Part shown: in pieces, positions 1 through 11,086 of the stretch
Position numbering within the stretch: the first letter of the stretch is position 1
Layout of the letters: each line of letters begins with the position of its first letter
From: CAZDET01 sp964504335
Lineage (GTDB): Bacteria > Bacteroidota > Bacteroidia > Chitinophagales > Saprospiraceae
Direction: 5' to 3'
Assembly (NCBI GenBank): GCA_964504335.1
Contig: CAZDET010000002.1
Coordinates: 62,001-126,000 of the forward strand
DNA length: 64,000 nucleotides
The notes under the pieces: generated by a model
Databases searched by the model: none
The model's input: only the letters and a program-made list of their open reading frames with translations
What the model was told of the DNA's origin: nothing
Made by a program: the position numbers and the translations under genes

Positions 1-333
1 CAACGCGCGCGCCACTACTATGGCAGCGTCGGTATCCTTAAATACTTCTACAACGACAGCTATTTGGAACCCAGTGTTTGGGTAAAATACGTGGAAGGAG
101 CCCCCATCAATGTCGATCTGAATCTGCGCTATCAACTCCCGAACGCCCTGTGGGTGGGCACGGGCATTTCATCGGCGAAAAACTTCCACTTCGAGACCGG
201 GCTGGCCCTCGGCGAAAACGTCGGCTTACTGAACACCCTTCGCCTGGGATACGGCTTTGATTATTCCTTCAGCTCTTTCGGCCCCTCAGCCGGAAGTACC
301 CACGAATTCCAGGTAGCTTTTTCGTTTGACTAA
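1..333 (+). CDS. PorP/SprF family type IX secretion membrane protein (C-terminal part)
   Basis: The reading frame is open from the window edge and ends at a TAA, so the N-terminus lies outside. The visible 110 residues alternate short beta strands and turns, with the segment LEPSVWVKYVEG followed by NLRYQLPNALWVGTG, which is typical of the end of PorP/SprF family outer-membrane proteins. The last strand ends in Phe-Asp, as expected for an outer-membrane barrel. In Bacteroidota these proteins usually sit directly downstream or upstream of a giant secreted adhesin and help its export or anchoring by the type IX secretion system. That fits the 1952-residue gene that starts 79 nt downstream. Family assignment is by pattern recognition; which adhesin it serves is inference. 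Confidence 0.8.
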   Translation, partial: QRARHYYGSVGILKYFYNDSYLEPSVWVKYVEGAPINVDLNLRYQLPNALWVGTGISSAKNFHFETGLALGENVGLLNTLRLGYGFDYSFSSFGPSAGSTHEFQVAFSFD

Positions 334-411
334 TTAAGAATCACTTCATTTACCTTCCAATCCGGAAGGGCAACCTATGAACTAATTGCGAATCCCAAAC
401 GCATCCTTGAT

Positions 412-3400
412 ATGAAAAAAATTGGTTTATTGATGTTGATCGGTTTGTCCTATCACCTTTCGGTCCTGGCACAACCGAGTATCATCATCAACGATCGCAC
501 CCCCGATATCGGCGAAGAGTTTTGTGTGCCCGTCACGGTCCGCAACTTCACCCTCATCACCCGGCTTAATTTTTCCATTTCCTTCGACTCCGATGCGATT
601 AGCTTGCTGCCCGCCAACGCAGTGAACAACATCAATCCGGCACTAATCGGCCTGACCCCGGGTGGGCCCGGTGAAGATCAGATCGATATCTCCCAGGCCG
701 GCAATGGCACCATTACCATCCAGTGGGACGAAGGGGCCACCGGCGTTTCCTGTATCGACCCTTCAGTGCTGGGTACGACCCTGGAAGACAACGAAGTCCT
801 CTTCGATCTGTGTTTCACCAATAACATGCCGTACGGCGAATCAACCGAAATTGAGATTGGCGGCGACCCCGTGAATATCAACGTCGAGCGAAAGTTTTCG
901 ACGGGGGCTTGTCAAAACATCACGCTGAACGGCGAAGTTGGAACCATCTCTTCCGGGGTGCGGCCCTTTACCATTTCCAGCTCCTCCGCCGAGGGAAAGC
1001 CCGGCGAATTGGTTTGCGTAGACATCGATATCGAGCAGGGCTGGGATTCCTTGCAGAGCTTCCAGTTTACCCTGGCCTACGATAGAAATTTTCTGGAATT
1101 GGACGATGTCCTCGTCAATGACGACATCCCCTTCAACTCTCCCGGCATTGTGGCAGAGGGCCCAACCGGCATTTCGGTAGGCTGGAACTCCGACGGGATC
1201 AGCTTCATCAGTGTAGACGACAATACCAATTTCTTCACCGCCTGCTTCAACATCATCGGCGAGTGTGAACAATCGACCACCTTCGAATTCACCAACGATC
1301 CCGTTCCCATCGAGGTAGTAAACAGTGCCACGGTCGATCCGGAAAATGTCGTTCCGATTCCCTTTGTCGGAGAACCAGGAATCGTTCGTTCTACTACCTG
1401 CTCCCCGTCCGGTCTTCAGGTAAATGTCGATTGCGGCCCCCCCGTAAACCTAAACGACGAAGTGTGCGTCAATATCCGGGCCGGCGATAACTTCCAGAAC
1501 GTGACTGATATGAGCTACCTGCTCAGCTGGAACGAATCTATTCTCGAATTCAACCGCGTCGTAACCAGTGGTAGCTCCATTGGCTTAAATGCCGGCGACT
1601 TCGATACCAGCAACTCCGAAAATGGCGTCTTGCGCATCGATTACAACCACAACCCGCTGCCCCCAGCCACCCTCAGCAACAACGCTGTTGTGTATCAGGT
1701 CTGCTTCAACGTGATCGGCCTCGGCGGCGACAGCCCCATCCAGATCTCCGGCCCCGCCACCGTGCGCACCACAACCAGCCCCCTGAACATCGGGATTAAC
1801 CCCTCCAACTGTCCCGTGCGAGTGAATCAACCAAGCGAAGTCGTGGTCAACATCGGCGACACGGAGGCCTCTTCTTCTACTCCCGGTTGTTTTCCCGTCA
1901 CCGTGGCCAACTTCCAGGATGTGACCACCTTTGAATTCGGCATCAGCCTGGAAGTCGGACTATTCGACTTTGTTTCTTTTCAAAACGAGGCTATTCCCGG
2001 AGCTACCCTCGACGCAGTAGGCCCCGTTATTTCGTATCGATATTCCGGCGATCCGGTAAGTTTGAACAACAACGATGTCCTCTTCGAAGTATGTGTCGAG
2101 GCCAATACAGCGGCCCTCCCCAACGAATGCGGGCCGGTTACCTTCGATGATTTTCCGGTCATTCCGACGGCCATCACCACCAGTAGCAACGGCGAAAACA
2201 TCGGTATTACCAGTTCCGATGGCGAAGTATGCGTCCTCTTTCCGGAAGGCTTCGCGCTAACGGCCGAATTCACCAGTGGATTCCGCGATACCACCGTTTG
2301 CATGCCCTTCACGGTTCGCGAATTCCAGGATATCCTGACCGCTCAATTTACCATCGACTGGGACCCCTCCGCACTGGAATACGTAAGTGCGGTAGTGAAT
2401 CCCGCCATCCAGGGGCTGTCTTTCGATGAAGCAAGCACCGCAGCCGGCCTTTTGGGCGTCGATTTAAGTAATGGCACCCCACAGAGCCTGGCCGACGATG
2501 AGGTTCTGCTGACCCTTTGTTTCAACACCGTAGGCGCCGCCCGGAATTGCTACCCGGTAGGCCTCGATCCAAATGGCCCTCCGACCACTACGACCGTTAA
2601 CGGGGAGGGTAGCATTGTATTTACGGATGGGGAATTGTGCATTGACGACCGATTCATCATTAATTCAGTGATTGTGACCAACCCCAGCTGTCCAGGTGCT
2701 ACCGACGGAAGCGTCCAACTTGTCGTATCGGGCGGCCAAGGCATCATCGGTACGACTTGGCAGACCAGTCCGGCTCAATTTACCCCGCTTCAGGCACAGA
2801 ACCTGGGTGAAGGGATGGTTGTCTACACCCTCTTCGATCAGGGTGATCCCGCCATTTTCTTTACCGACAGTGTCATGCTGGTCGCCTCGACAGAAAATCT
2901 GCCCGTCGCTGATGCCGGGATGGATCGCACCCTGACCTGTACCGGTGCTAACCAACAGGTACTTTTGTCTTCCAACAATACCAATAGCATCGGCAGCAAC
3001 TTCACCTGGCTACAGGTGACCGGAGAAAACAGCCCGCCCCGAGCCCTTAATGCAGACCCGATTTTGCAGAGTGAGCCGGGCTTTTACATCCTGGAAGCCA
3101 TGAACGAAGCAGGTTGTACCGACCAGGACACCATGCAGATTTTTGCTCCTTCCCTACCCACCGCCGTGGCGGGTCCGGATCAGACGCTACTGTGTAATCC
3201 GGATTCGCTTCTACTGACCAGCACGGGATCCTCGACCGACAGTGTGACCTACCGGTGGTCGCGACTCAATCCCAGCGGACCGGAAGAATTCATTGACGAG
3301 GCCGCCCAACTGCGCGTGGGCACGTTTGGTCGCTTTCAGCTGGAAGTACAGTCTCTGGAAACCGGATGCTCTGATTTCGATACCCTCTTCGTGGCGGATG

Positions 3401-6270
3401 GGCGCATCTTCCCAGCGGCCGTGGCAGGCGATGACCTGGAACAAGTATGCGACGGGAGCTCGCTAACCCTCGATGGGTCCAATTCGACTAATACCGGCCT
3501 GGACGTAACCTACGCCTGGTACGACGGTTCGGGCAATCTGCTGGCTAACGGCCTTACCGCTCAGGCTAGTGAACTCGGCTCCTACATCTTCGAAGTGACC
3601 GAAACCACTACGGGCTGTTCGACGACGGATACGTTGACCATCCTACCCAATCCCGAAGCACCTGAGGTGATTGCCAGCGCGGATGTCATCTTCGACTGCT
3701 TTACCGATACACTGAGCCTTCTTGCGGATATCAAAGCAGACACCAGCAGTTTTTCGGTACTCTGGACGAGCCCCGACGGCGGGCAAATCGTACCGGGAGA
3801 TGAGACAGAAATAAATGCCCGGGTTACTGCTCCGGGTACGTACCTGGTCACAGTCACGGATTTAAACAACAACTGCGAAGCGATCGATACGACCATTGTC
3901 TTCAATCAGCTCATCTTTCCAACTGCTGAGGCAGGGCCGGAGGTAACGCTCGATTGCGGAGCCTCCAACGTACTCTTAGATGGCAGCGGCAGCTTTTCCG
4001 AGGACGAACTCACCTTCGAATGGTTCTTCCGCGGCGAGCCGATTCCCAATAGCGATCAGGCGAGCCTGGCGGTCAGCCAGGTTGGCACCTACCTCCTGGA
4101 AGTAACTTCTAACGAAACTGGCTGCACCTCCATCGATTCTGTAGAGGTGGTGCCCGATCCCAACGCTCCGGCAATTCAGCTCAACGAGCTGGCTACCGGC
4201 CTCACCTGCTCGAATCGCGAATTGAACATCACCGCGGGCGTTACCCCGGCCGGAGGAAACTATACCATCCTCTGGACTCCGGTAGACGGAATCGGAAACA
4301 TCGAAGGCCCCAATGACCAACTGACGGTAACCGTCACCGAAGCCGGGAATTATGAGCTGACCGTGATCAATAACGACAACGGCTGCTCAACAACCGCCCA
4401 AACTACCGTAGACGACTCCGAAATCATTCCGCCCAATATTGTACTGGCAGCGGATACCGTGGATATAAACTGCATTCAGGCAACCGCAACCCTCGACGGC
4501 ACCGGCTCCAGTTCGGAACCGGAATTCGTCTACGAATGGAGTGCTATTCAGGATGGAGAACCCATCACCCTGCCCAATAACCCGTCGGTGGAGGTGGCTA
4601 CTCCGGGCATTTACCGCCTCATCATTCGGAATACGCAAACGAGCTGTGAGAACAGCGCCACGGTCCTGGTACGCGACCAGCAGGCACCGCCGCAGATTGA
4701 TACGCTGGCAGTAGATGCGTTGAATTGCGTCAATGCGGAAACGGCCATTGCGATCACCGTCGGCAATGCCAGTTCCGATCCGCAGATCAGTTGGCAGGGA
4801 CTGAGCGGCCAGCCGTTGAGCAGCACCACAGGATTGAGTACGATGGTCACTCAAGTAGGTGACTATGAGGTATTAGTGCGCAACCCAATTACCGGTTGCG
4901 ATGCCCGGGATACGATCACTGTGAGTGGCAGCTTCGACGCGCCGGAGATTCTGTTTAATCTCCCTGATACCTTTAGCTGCCTGGTCAACTCCATTTCCCT
5001 TGATGCGGGCGAATCGGGTGCCCCTTCGGAATTCTCCGAAATCACCTGGACGGCCCCCGAAGGCAACACCGCGTTCCCGAGTACCGGTGCTTTAGCCGTT
5101 GCGGTAGATGGTCCTGGCACTTACACCCTGACGCTCACCGGCACCAATGGATGTAGCAGTACCTCCGAAGTGGTCGTTCCCTCCAATCAGGATTTCCCCA
5201 TTGCCGATGCCGGTATGGACGACGCCCTGGAATGTGGAGAGACCCTCCAACTGGACGGGTCGGGTTCCAGTCAGGGTCAGGGAGGCGTGTTCAACTACAC
5301 TTGGTCGACGGTCACTGGAATTCCGTTAGGAGGTGATCTAAACGGCCTGACCCCCACTACCTCGGGCGGTGGCACGTACGTGCTCGTAGTGAGCAACACT
5401 ACCAATGGTTGTATCTCCAGCGATACGGTTCAGGTCGATCAGATCACCCCATCTGCGGCCGATGCCGGCGTGTCTATTAATACCTGCGCCGATAACGTTA
5501 CGCTGACCGCCAACTTGCCAGCTGGCACGGAAGGTGTCTGGACTACGAGTAGTACCGCCATTATCGGAAACCCCGCCGCTGCCGAGACGAACGTAGAAGC
5601 CCTCGCTTCGGGCACCAATGAATTTACCTGGACCCTCTCCGCCCCGGGCTGCCCGGATTACAGCACTGCTTCCGTGCTGGTCAATCGCGAAGCGGTCCCA
5701 CTCGCCACGGACGATGTCCTGGAAATTGGTCGAAATACGCGCGAAGGCACCGTGAACGTAGCGGCAAATGATCAACTCAACGGCGTAACTAATTTCACCG
5801 TTACGCTACTGGATCAGCCTCTTTTCGGCCTGGTTGACTCCATCAGCGCCGATGGAGAAATTTTCTACAGCGTTGGAATCGGAGCGAACGGAGAAACCGA
5901 AATCTCCTACGAGATTTGCAGCAATAATTGCCCCGATCTGTGCAGCCGGGCGCTGGTGACCATCCGCGTTGCCGACGATGGCCGCGAGCCGGAATTTCCG
6001 AATGCCATTACAGCAAACGGGGATGGTATCAACGATGCATTGTTCTTCGATTTGCTGGCCAATAACTCCCCGGAGGCATTTCCGGACAACGAGCTTATCA
6101 TTTTCAATCGCTGGGGAGATATCGTCTTCCAGGCAAAGCCCTACAACAACGACTGGACAGGGCTGAGCGATTCGGGCGATCTACTGCCCGAAGGTACCTA
6201 CTACTATATTTTGCGGCTGAACATTGGGGAAGGCGAAATTATCCGTGGCGATATCACGATTCTCCGCTAG
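412..6270 (+). CDS. Giant T9SS adhesin with cohesin-like and Ig/PKD-like repeats and CHU_C domain
   Basis: This 1952-residue protein has a signal peptide at residues 1-21 (ending SVLAQ). About five cohesin-like beta-sandwich repeats follow (about residues 22-740), each with the core pattern 'FCVPVTVRNF ... F.ISFD...L', and then one SprB-like segment (NPSCPGATDGSVQL, about 755). Roughly ten Ig/PKD-like repeats come next, each opening with a motif like ADAGMDRTLTC and a paired Cys. A final all-beta segment precedes the gliding-motility C-terminal domain (EFPNAITANGDGINDALFF ... WGDIVFQ ... LPEGTYYYILRL). The C-terminal domain is a known type IX secretion signal type, so the protein is predicted to be exported and displayed on the cell surface or released. 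Cohesin-like modules may bind carbohydrate or dockerin-like partners, but no partner is seen here. A strong terminator follows the stop codon. Confidence 0.85.
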   Translation: MKKIGLLMLIGLSYHLSVLAQPSIIINDRTPDIGEEFCVPVTVRNFTLITRLNFSISFDSDAISLLPANAVNNINPALIGLTPGGPGEDQIDISQAGNGTITIQWDEGATGVSCIDPSVLGTTLEDNEVLFDLCFTNNMPYGESTEIEIGGDPVNINVERKFSTGACQNITLNGEVGTISSGVRPFTISSSSAEGKPGELVCVDIDIEQGWDSLQSFQFTLAYDRNFLELDDVLVNDDIPFNSPGIVAEGPTGISVGWNSDGISFISVDDNTNFFTACFNIIGECEQSTTFEFTNDPVPIEVVNSATVDPENVVPIPFVGEPGIVRSTTCSPSGLQVNVDCGPPVNLNDEVCVNIRAGDNFQNVTDMSYLLSWNESILEFNRVVTSGSSIGLNAGDFDTSNSENGVLRIDYNHNPLPPATLSNNAVVYQVCFNVIGLGGDSPIQISGPATVRTTTSPLNIGINPSNCPVRVNQPSEVVVNIGDTEASSSTPGCFPVTVANFQDVTTFEFGISLEVGLFDFVSFQNEAIPGATLDAVGPVISYRYSGDPVSLNNNDVLFEVCVEANTAALPNECGPVTFDDFPVIPTAITTSSNGENIGITSSDGEVCVLFPEGFALTAEFTSGFRDTTVCMPFTVREFQDILTAQFTIDWDPSALEYVSAVVNPAIQGLSFDEASTAAGLLGVDLSNGTPQSLADDEVLLTLCFNTVGAARNCYPVGLDPNGPPTTTTVNGEGSIVFTDGELCIDDRFIINSVIVTNPSCPGATDGSVQLVVSGGQGIIGTTWQTSPAQFTPLQAQNLGEGMVVYTLFDQGDPAIFFTDSVMLVASTENLPVADAGMDRTLTCTGANQQVLLSSNNTNSIGSNFTWLQVTGENSPPRALNADPILQSEPGFYILEAMNEAGCTDQDTMQIFAPSLPTAVAGPDQTLLCNPDSLLLTSTGSSTDSVTYRWSRLNPSGPEEFIDEAAQLRVGTFGRFQLEVQSLETGCSDFDTLFVADGRIFPAAVAGDDLEQVCDGSSLTLDGSNSTNTGLDVTYAWYDGSGNLLANGLTAQASELGSYIFEVTETTTGCSTTDTLTILPNPEAPEVIASADVIFDCFTDTLSLLADIKADTSSFSVLWTSPDGGQIVPGDETEINARVTAPGTYLVTVTDLNNNCEAIDTTIVFNQLIFPTAEAGPEVTLDCGASNVLLDGSGSFSEDELTFEWFFRGEPIPNSDQASLAVSQVGTYLLEVTSNETGCTSIDSVEVVPDPNAPAIQLNELATGLTCSNRELNITAGVTPAGGNYTILWTPVDGIGNIEGPNDQLTVTVTEAGNYELTVINNDNGCSTTAQTTVDDSEIIPPNIVLAADTVDINCIQATATLDGTGSSSEPEFVYEWSAIQDGEPITLPNNPSVEVATPGIYRLIIRNTQTSCENSATVLVRDQQAPPQIDTLAVDALNCVNAETAIAITVGNASSDPQISWQGLSGQPLSSTTGLSTMVTQVGDYEVLVRNPITGCDARDTITVSGSFDAPEILFNLPDTFSCLVNSISLDAGESGAPSEFSEITWTAPEGNTAFPSTGALAVAVDGPGTYTLTLTGTNGCSSTSEVVVPSNQDFPIADAGMDDALECGETLQLDGSGSSQGQGGVFNYTWSTVTGIPLGGDLNGLTPTTSGGGTYVLVVSNTTNGCISSDTVQVDQITPSAADAGVSINTCADNVTLTANLPAGTEGVWTTSSTAIIGNPAAAETNVEALASGTNEFTWTLSAPGCPDYSTASVLVNREAVPLATDDVLEIGRNTREGTVNVAANDQLNGVTNFTVTLLDQPLFGLVDSISADGEIFYSVGIGANGETEISYEICSNNCPDLCSRALVTIRVADDGREPEFPNAITANGDGINDALFFDLLANNSPEAFPDNELIIFNRWGDIVFQAKPYNNDWTGLSDSGDLLPEGTYYYILRLNIGEGEIIRGDITILR

Positions 6271-6295
6271 CCTTCCAACAGACGACCTTTCCCGA

Positions 6296-6336
6296 GGCAG
6301 CTCCGTGCACTTGCTCAGCACGGAGCTGCCTTTTTT
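6296..6336 (+). terminator. Rho-independent terminator after the giant adhesin gene
   Basis: A perfect 13-bp stem (GGCAGCTCCGTGC at 6296-6308 pairs with 6318-6330) encloses a 9-nt loop and is followed at once by six T residues (6331-6336). It lies 25 nt after the stop codon of the 1952-residue gene and should separate it from the next adhesin gene. Confidence 0.9.
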
Positions 6337-6338
6337 CG

Positions 6339-6346
6339 TATATTTG
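6339..6346 (+). promoter_or_regulatory. Candidate -7 element (TATATTTG) for the second adhesin gene
   Basis: TATATTTG matches the Bacteroidota primary-sigma -7 consensus TAnnTTTG exactly. It lies just past the terminator and 67 nt before the start codon at 6414. No TTG lies at the usual 19-21 nt upstream; the nearest (6311) is about 25 nt away, inside the terminator loop. The call therefore rests on the -7 box and its position only. Confidence 0.3.
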
Positions 6347-6413
6347 ACCCCGCCCTTCTAATCAACTACTCCGCGTTGCCACATCCTCGCATTCATGGAT
6401 CAAACGCAAGTAC

Positions 6414-9400
6414 ATGAAATATTGGCTTGGCTTACTTTTATTGGGGTGCACTTCATTGCTCAGTGCGCAATACACGGCGAGTGTTCGCATCGAATCGGGA
6501 ACCGCTAGTACGACCTGTAGTACTTCCGGTGCTCCCAATCCGGTTTGGGCGATCAATGTCGAGAATGAAGGATGGCAGTACCTTGGTCAGCAGGGCGCGT
6601 GTGCCGGCACGCTGCCGTTCGTTGCCTGGGAACAGACTTACGGTTGTGCTGCCACTCCGCCTACCGAGGTAGAGATTTGCTTTCAGGCATTCGACAACGG
6701 CAACACCGATTGTTCTGTTGCTCCCAGTTGTGCGGAAACTATCTGCAACACCTTTTCCCTACCCTCCCCCGGAAACTCGACCAATAGCTCCCTGGCGGTA
6801 AGCGGTATCTCTTCGGGAACGGTCAATTTTGAACTATCCCTTACGGAAGTCGCCCCTCCCACTAACGATCTCCCCTGTGGAGCGATTGAGCTGGGTGCGT
6901 TATCACTCGGCGATACGCTTGGCAACGCCGAAATCGGCACCTACAACAATCATTGCGCAACGGCCAGTGGAGATATTCAACCTACCGATCAGGGTGCTTT
7001 TCTCTTCAATGATGCGGGGGTCTGGTTCACGTTTACAACCAGCCTCGACGCTGGTAACCTCTTCACCGTAGAAGCCATCAGCGATCCGGAAAACACCGGA
7101 GATCCTTTAGACATCGAATTACTGGTATTCCGGTCGATGGACGGGTCCTGTGCCGCCGATCAGCTCATTTACGAACCAAATATCCGCTACGATCTTTCCG
7201 GGAACGACGGTACGCTGAGTGTATTTTGCACCCAGCCAAACACCCGGTATTACATACTTATTGATGGCCAGAATGATCCTCCGGAATCCTTGGAGGGCGT
7301 TTTCGGGATCGAGGTACAGGATATTGGGGTGCCAGATGCGGGGGATTTGCGCTGTGAGTACGAAGACCTGGGTACGGTTCCGGCTAATGGTCAGGTACGC
7401 ACCGATGGTCTGCGCGCCAACTTCTGCGCTACCCGACAAGACGACCCCTTCGTTCGTGGGTTTTCCAGTCGAAATTCGGTCTGGTTTTCGTTCAACGCCC
7501 CCGAATCCGGCCACGTTATCATCGAAGCGCTAAGCGGTCCTGCCCCCTATGGAGTGGATATCGAAATGGCCCTTTACTTCAGCCTGAATGACGCTTGCAC
7601 AGGGTCGTACCGATTTATTCGCAGTAGTTATGCTGCCGATTCCTTTGATGAAACCATGCAATTGGACTGCCTCGATCCGGGCCGTCCCTATTACATTTTA
7701 ATCGACGGCAGTGCACGCACGCCCCCCGGGACTTTTTCCGTCGTCGTTTCGGATGCCGGCGACAATCGCCCGCGCGTAGAATTGGATACGACCGTCTGCG
7801 CCGGAACGCGCTACCAGGTCGGAAACTCCACTTACACTGAATCCGGCATTTACGTGGACACGCTGCAAAATAATCGCGGCTGCGATAGCATCGTCACCAC
7901 CCGGCTGACGGTACTGCAACCGCTTTCCTTGGCGCTGCAACAAACCGACCCGGCTATTGGTGAAAACGGCACCGACGGTCGGGCAGAAGTCGTAGTATCG
8001 GGCGGGGCACCGGCCTATCGCATCCAGTGGTGCGACGGAACCCAGGGCCCGACGAATACTTCCCTGGTGGCGGGAGCCACCTGCTGCGTGTCGGTCGTGG
8101 ATATGGCCGGATGTCAGCAAGACACCTGCTTTGTAGTCGATTTTGTGCGTCCTATTCTACCCACGTGGCAGGACGGCTTCGTCGATTGTTTTGGAGATAC
8201 CGACGGGGTCATTTCCTTTAGCGCTACCGGTGGCGAACCGCCTTTGGCCTACGAGTGGGCAACGGCGGCCGGCGAACTCCTGGGTACGGGTACCATTTCA
8301 GTAGAAGGCCAAGAAAATCAAATCCCCGCCCTGCCCGGCGGCAACTACTTCATCACCATTCGGGATGCCTATTTCGATACCACTTTTACGGCCACCATCT
8401 CCGAGCCGCCTCCGTTGCGGATTCAACTGGATAGTTTCGATGATGCATCCTGCAATGGCAGTTGCGATGGTCTTATCCAAACGTCAGCGATGGGCGGAAC
8501 CGGGAACTTATCCTTCCTATGGTCAGACGGCTCCACCGATCCCAGCAGACAGAATCTATGCGCGAATACTTACCAGGTAACCGTAACGGATATGCAGGGC
8601 TGCGCCGACAGTCTCGAACAGGCCATTCAACAGCCGCCGCCTTTTATTGTGACGCCACTCATCCAACAACAAGTTAGTTGCAACGGCGGCAGTGACGGGA
8701 GCGTAGTGCTCCTTACGAGTGGACAGCCAATCCGGTACGCCTGGAGCAACGGCGCGGAAGACGCCGTGGTAAGTAATTTACCCGCAGGGCTGTTTACGGT
8801 TACCGTCACAAACATCGATAACTGTGACGGCAGAGCTACGGTAGAAATCACCGAGCCCCCTTTTCCACTCACCGCCTTTATTGCTCAATCCGCGCCCATC
8901 CGTTGCGCCGATAGCCAGGATGGAGCCTTGTCCACCGCCGTAGTCGGAAGTTATTCCAGCCTTTTCTATCAGTGGTCGAATGGAGCCACCAGTCCAGCTA
9001 TCGATAGTCTGGGGCCGGATACTTATGAGGTTGTAGTAGAAAATGAAAAAGGTTGTCAGGCCGAGGCCAGCTTTCGGCTGGAAGCTCCCGACCCTTTATC
9101 CGTAGAACTCATCCACCGGGATCTCAACTGCCTGACTGGTCCCAACGGCGGTAGCGTAGAAATTATCAGCAGTTCCGGCGGCGTTACTCCTTACGTTTAC
9201 CAACTTGCTGATCGCACCTATACCGCACCTGGTATCTTCGACGGCCTTGCCGCCGATACCTACACCTTCGAACTGAAGGATTCTTTAGGATGTATCCTGG
9301 CCGAAGAAGTTACGATTGATCCACCTCCGAACATCACCGTCGACCTGGGCCCCGATCTTGAAATTGCCCTTGGCGATTCCGTCCAGTTGACTGCCGTGAC

Positions 9401-9857
9401 GAACGCCGAGGAACCACTCTTTTTCTGGCAGCCGATCGATAGCCTGAGCGGAGACCGGCAATGGATTCGCCCCCGGGAAACGCAATCTTACAGCGTCCTC
9501 GTCGAAGATGCCATTAGCGCCTGTACGGCAGAGACCTTCGTCCGGGTATTTGTCGACAAGAATCCGCGTGTTTTTCTACCCAATGCTTTCAGCCCCAATG
9601 CCGACGGCCGGAACGACACCTTTCTGCCCTTCGGCGGACCGGACGTGGTAGCCTTCCATAATCTGCGCATCTACGCCCGCAACGGCCAGTTGCTGTTCGA
9701 GCAGGAAGAACTGCTCCCCAATCAACTCGAAAGTGGCTGGGACGGCACCATCCGCAATCAGCCCGGCAACGCTGGCGTCTACCTCTTTACGGTTGAAATC
9801 GAGTTCTTCGACGGGCGGACGGAGGTGTACTCGGGAGACGTCGTGTTGGTTCGGTAG
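6414..9857 (+). CDS. Secreted T9SS adhesin with SprB-like repeats and CHU_C domain
   Basis: This 1147-residue protein has a signal peptide at residues 1-19 (ending SLLSAQ). The N-terminal half is Cys-rich beta sandwich, with two related blocks containing 'VWFTFTTS' and 'VWFSFNAP' (about residues 150-450) that resemble pre-peptidase-like domains. About six SprB-like repeats follow (about 510-980), each with the pattern 'C.G..DG...' and 'Y.WSNGA'; one example is SCNGGSDGSVVLL. The end is a gliding-motility C-terminal domain (FLPNAFSPNADGRNDTF ... GNAGVYLFTV), a type IX secretion signal. SprB-type repeats are known from the mobile surface adhesin of gliding Flavobacteria. Whether this protein moves cells or simply binds surfaces cannot be told from sequence. 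It is convergent with the thiolase gene, 10 nt away. Confidence 0.85.
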   Translation: MKYWLGLLLLGCTSLLSAQYTASVRIESGTASTTCSTSGAPNPVWAINVENEGWQYLGQQGACAGTLPFVAWEQTYGCAATPPTEVEICFQAFDNGNTDCSVAPSCAETICNTFSLPSPGNSTNSSLAVSGISSGTVNFELSLTEVAPPTNDLPCGAIELGALSLGDTLGNAEIGTYNNHCATASGDIQPTDQGAFLFNDAGVWFTFTTSLDAGNLFTVEAISDPENTGDPLDIELLVFRSMDGSCAADQLIYEPNIRYDLSGNDGTLSVFCTQPNTRYYILIDGQNDPPESLEGVFGIEVQDIGVPDAGDLRCEYEDLGTVPANGQVRTDGLRANFCATRQDDPFVRGFSSRNSVWFSFNAPESGHVIIEALSGPAPYGVDIEMALYFSLNDACTGSYRFIRSSYAADSFDETMQLDCLDPGRPYYILIDGSARTPPGTFSVVVSDAGDNRPRVELDTTVCAGTRYQVGNSTYTESGIYVDTLQNNRGCDSIVTTRLTVLQPLSLALQQTDPAIGENGTDGRAEVVVSGGAPAYRIQWCDGTQGPTNTSLVAGATCCVSVVDMAGCQQDTCFVVDFVRPILPTWQDGFVDCFGDTDGVISFSATGGEPPLAYEWATAAGELLGTGTISVEGQENQIPALPGGNYFITIRDAYFDTTFTATISEPPPLRIQLDSFDDASCNGSCDGLIQTSAMGGTGNLSFLWSDGSTDPSRQNLCANTYQVTVTDMQGCADSLEQAIQQPPPFIVTPLIQQQVSCNGGSDGSVVLLTSGQPIRYAWSNGAEDAVVSNLPAGLFTVTVTNIDNCDGRATVEITEPPFPLTAFIAQSAPIRCADSQDGALSTAVVGSYSSLFYQWSNGATSPAIDSLGPDTYEVVVENEKGCQAEASFRLEAPDPLSVELIHRDLNCLTGPNGGSVEIISSSGGVTPYVYQLADRTYTAPGIFDGLAADTYTFELKDSLGCILAEEVTIDPPPNITVDLGPDLEIALGDSVQLTAVTNAEEPLFFWQPIDSLSGDRQWIRPRETQSYSVLVEDAISACTAETFVRVFVDKNPRVFLPNAFSPNADGRNDTFLPFGGPDVVAFHNLRIYARNGQLLFEQEELLPNQLESGWDGTIRNQPGNAGVYLFTVEIEFFDGRTEVYSGDVVLVR

Positions 9858-9867
9858 CTCTAACTCG

Positions 9868-11040
<1,173 letters not shown>

Positions 11041-11050
11041 TGTTGTAATA

Positions 11051-11070
11051 GTGAATGGTGAATGGTGAAT
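11051..11070 (-). repeat. ATTCACC heptamer repeat in the fadA leader
   Basis: Read in the direction of fadA, this is nearly three copies of ATTCACC, starting 10 nt before the start codon. The same heptamer occurs at 42012-42049 before the SUI1 gene. The tract has no G on the sense strand. Confidence 0.7.
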
Positions 11071-11086
11071 CTAACTTAACCTCCGC

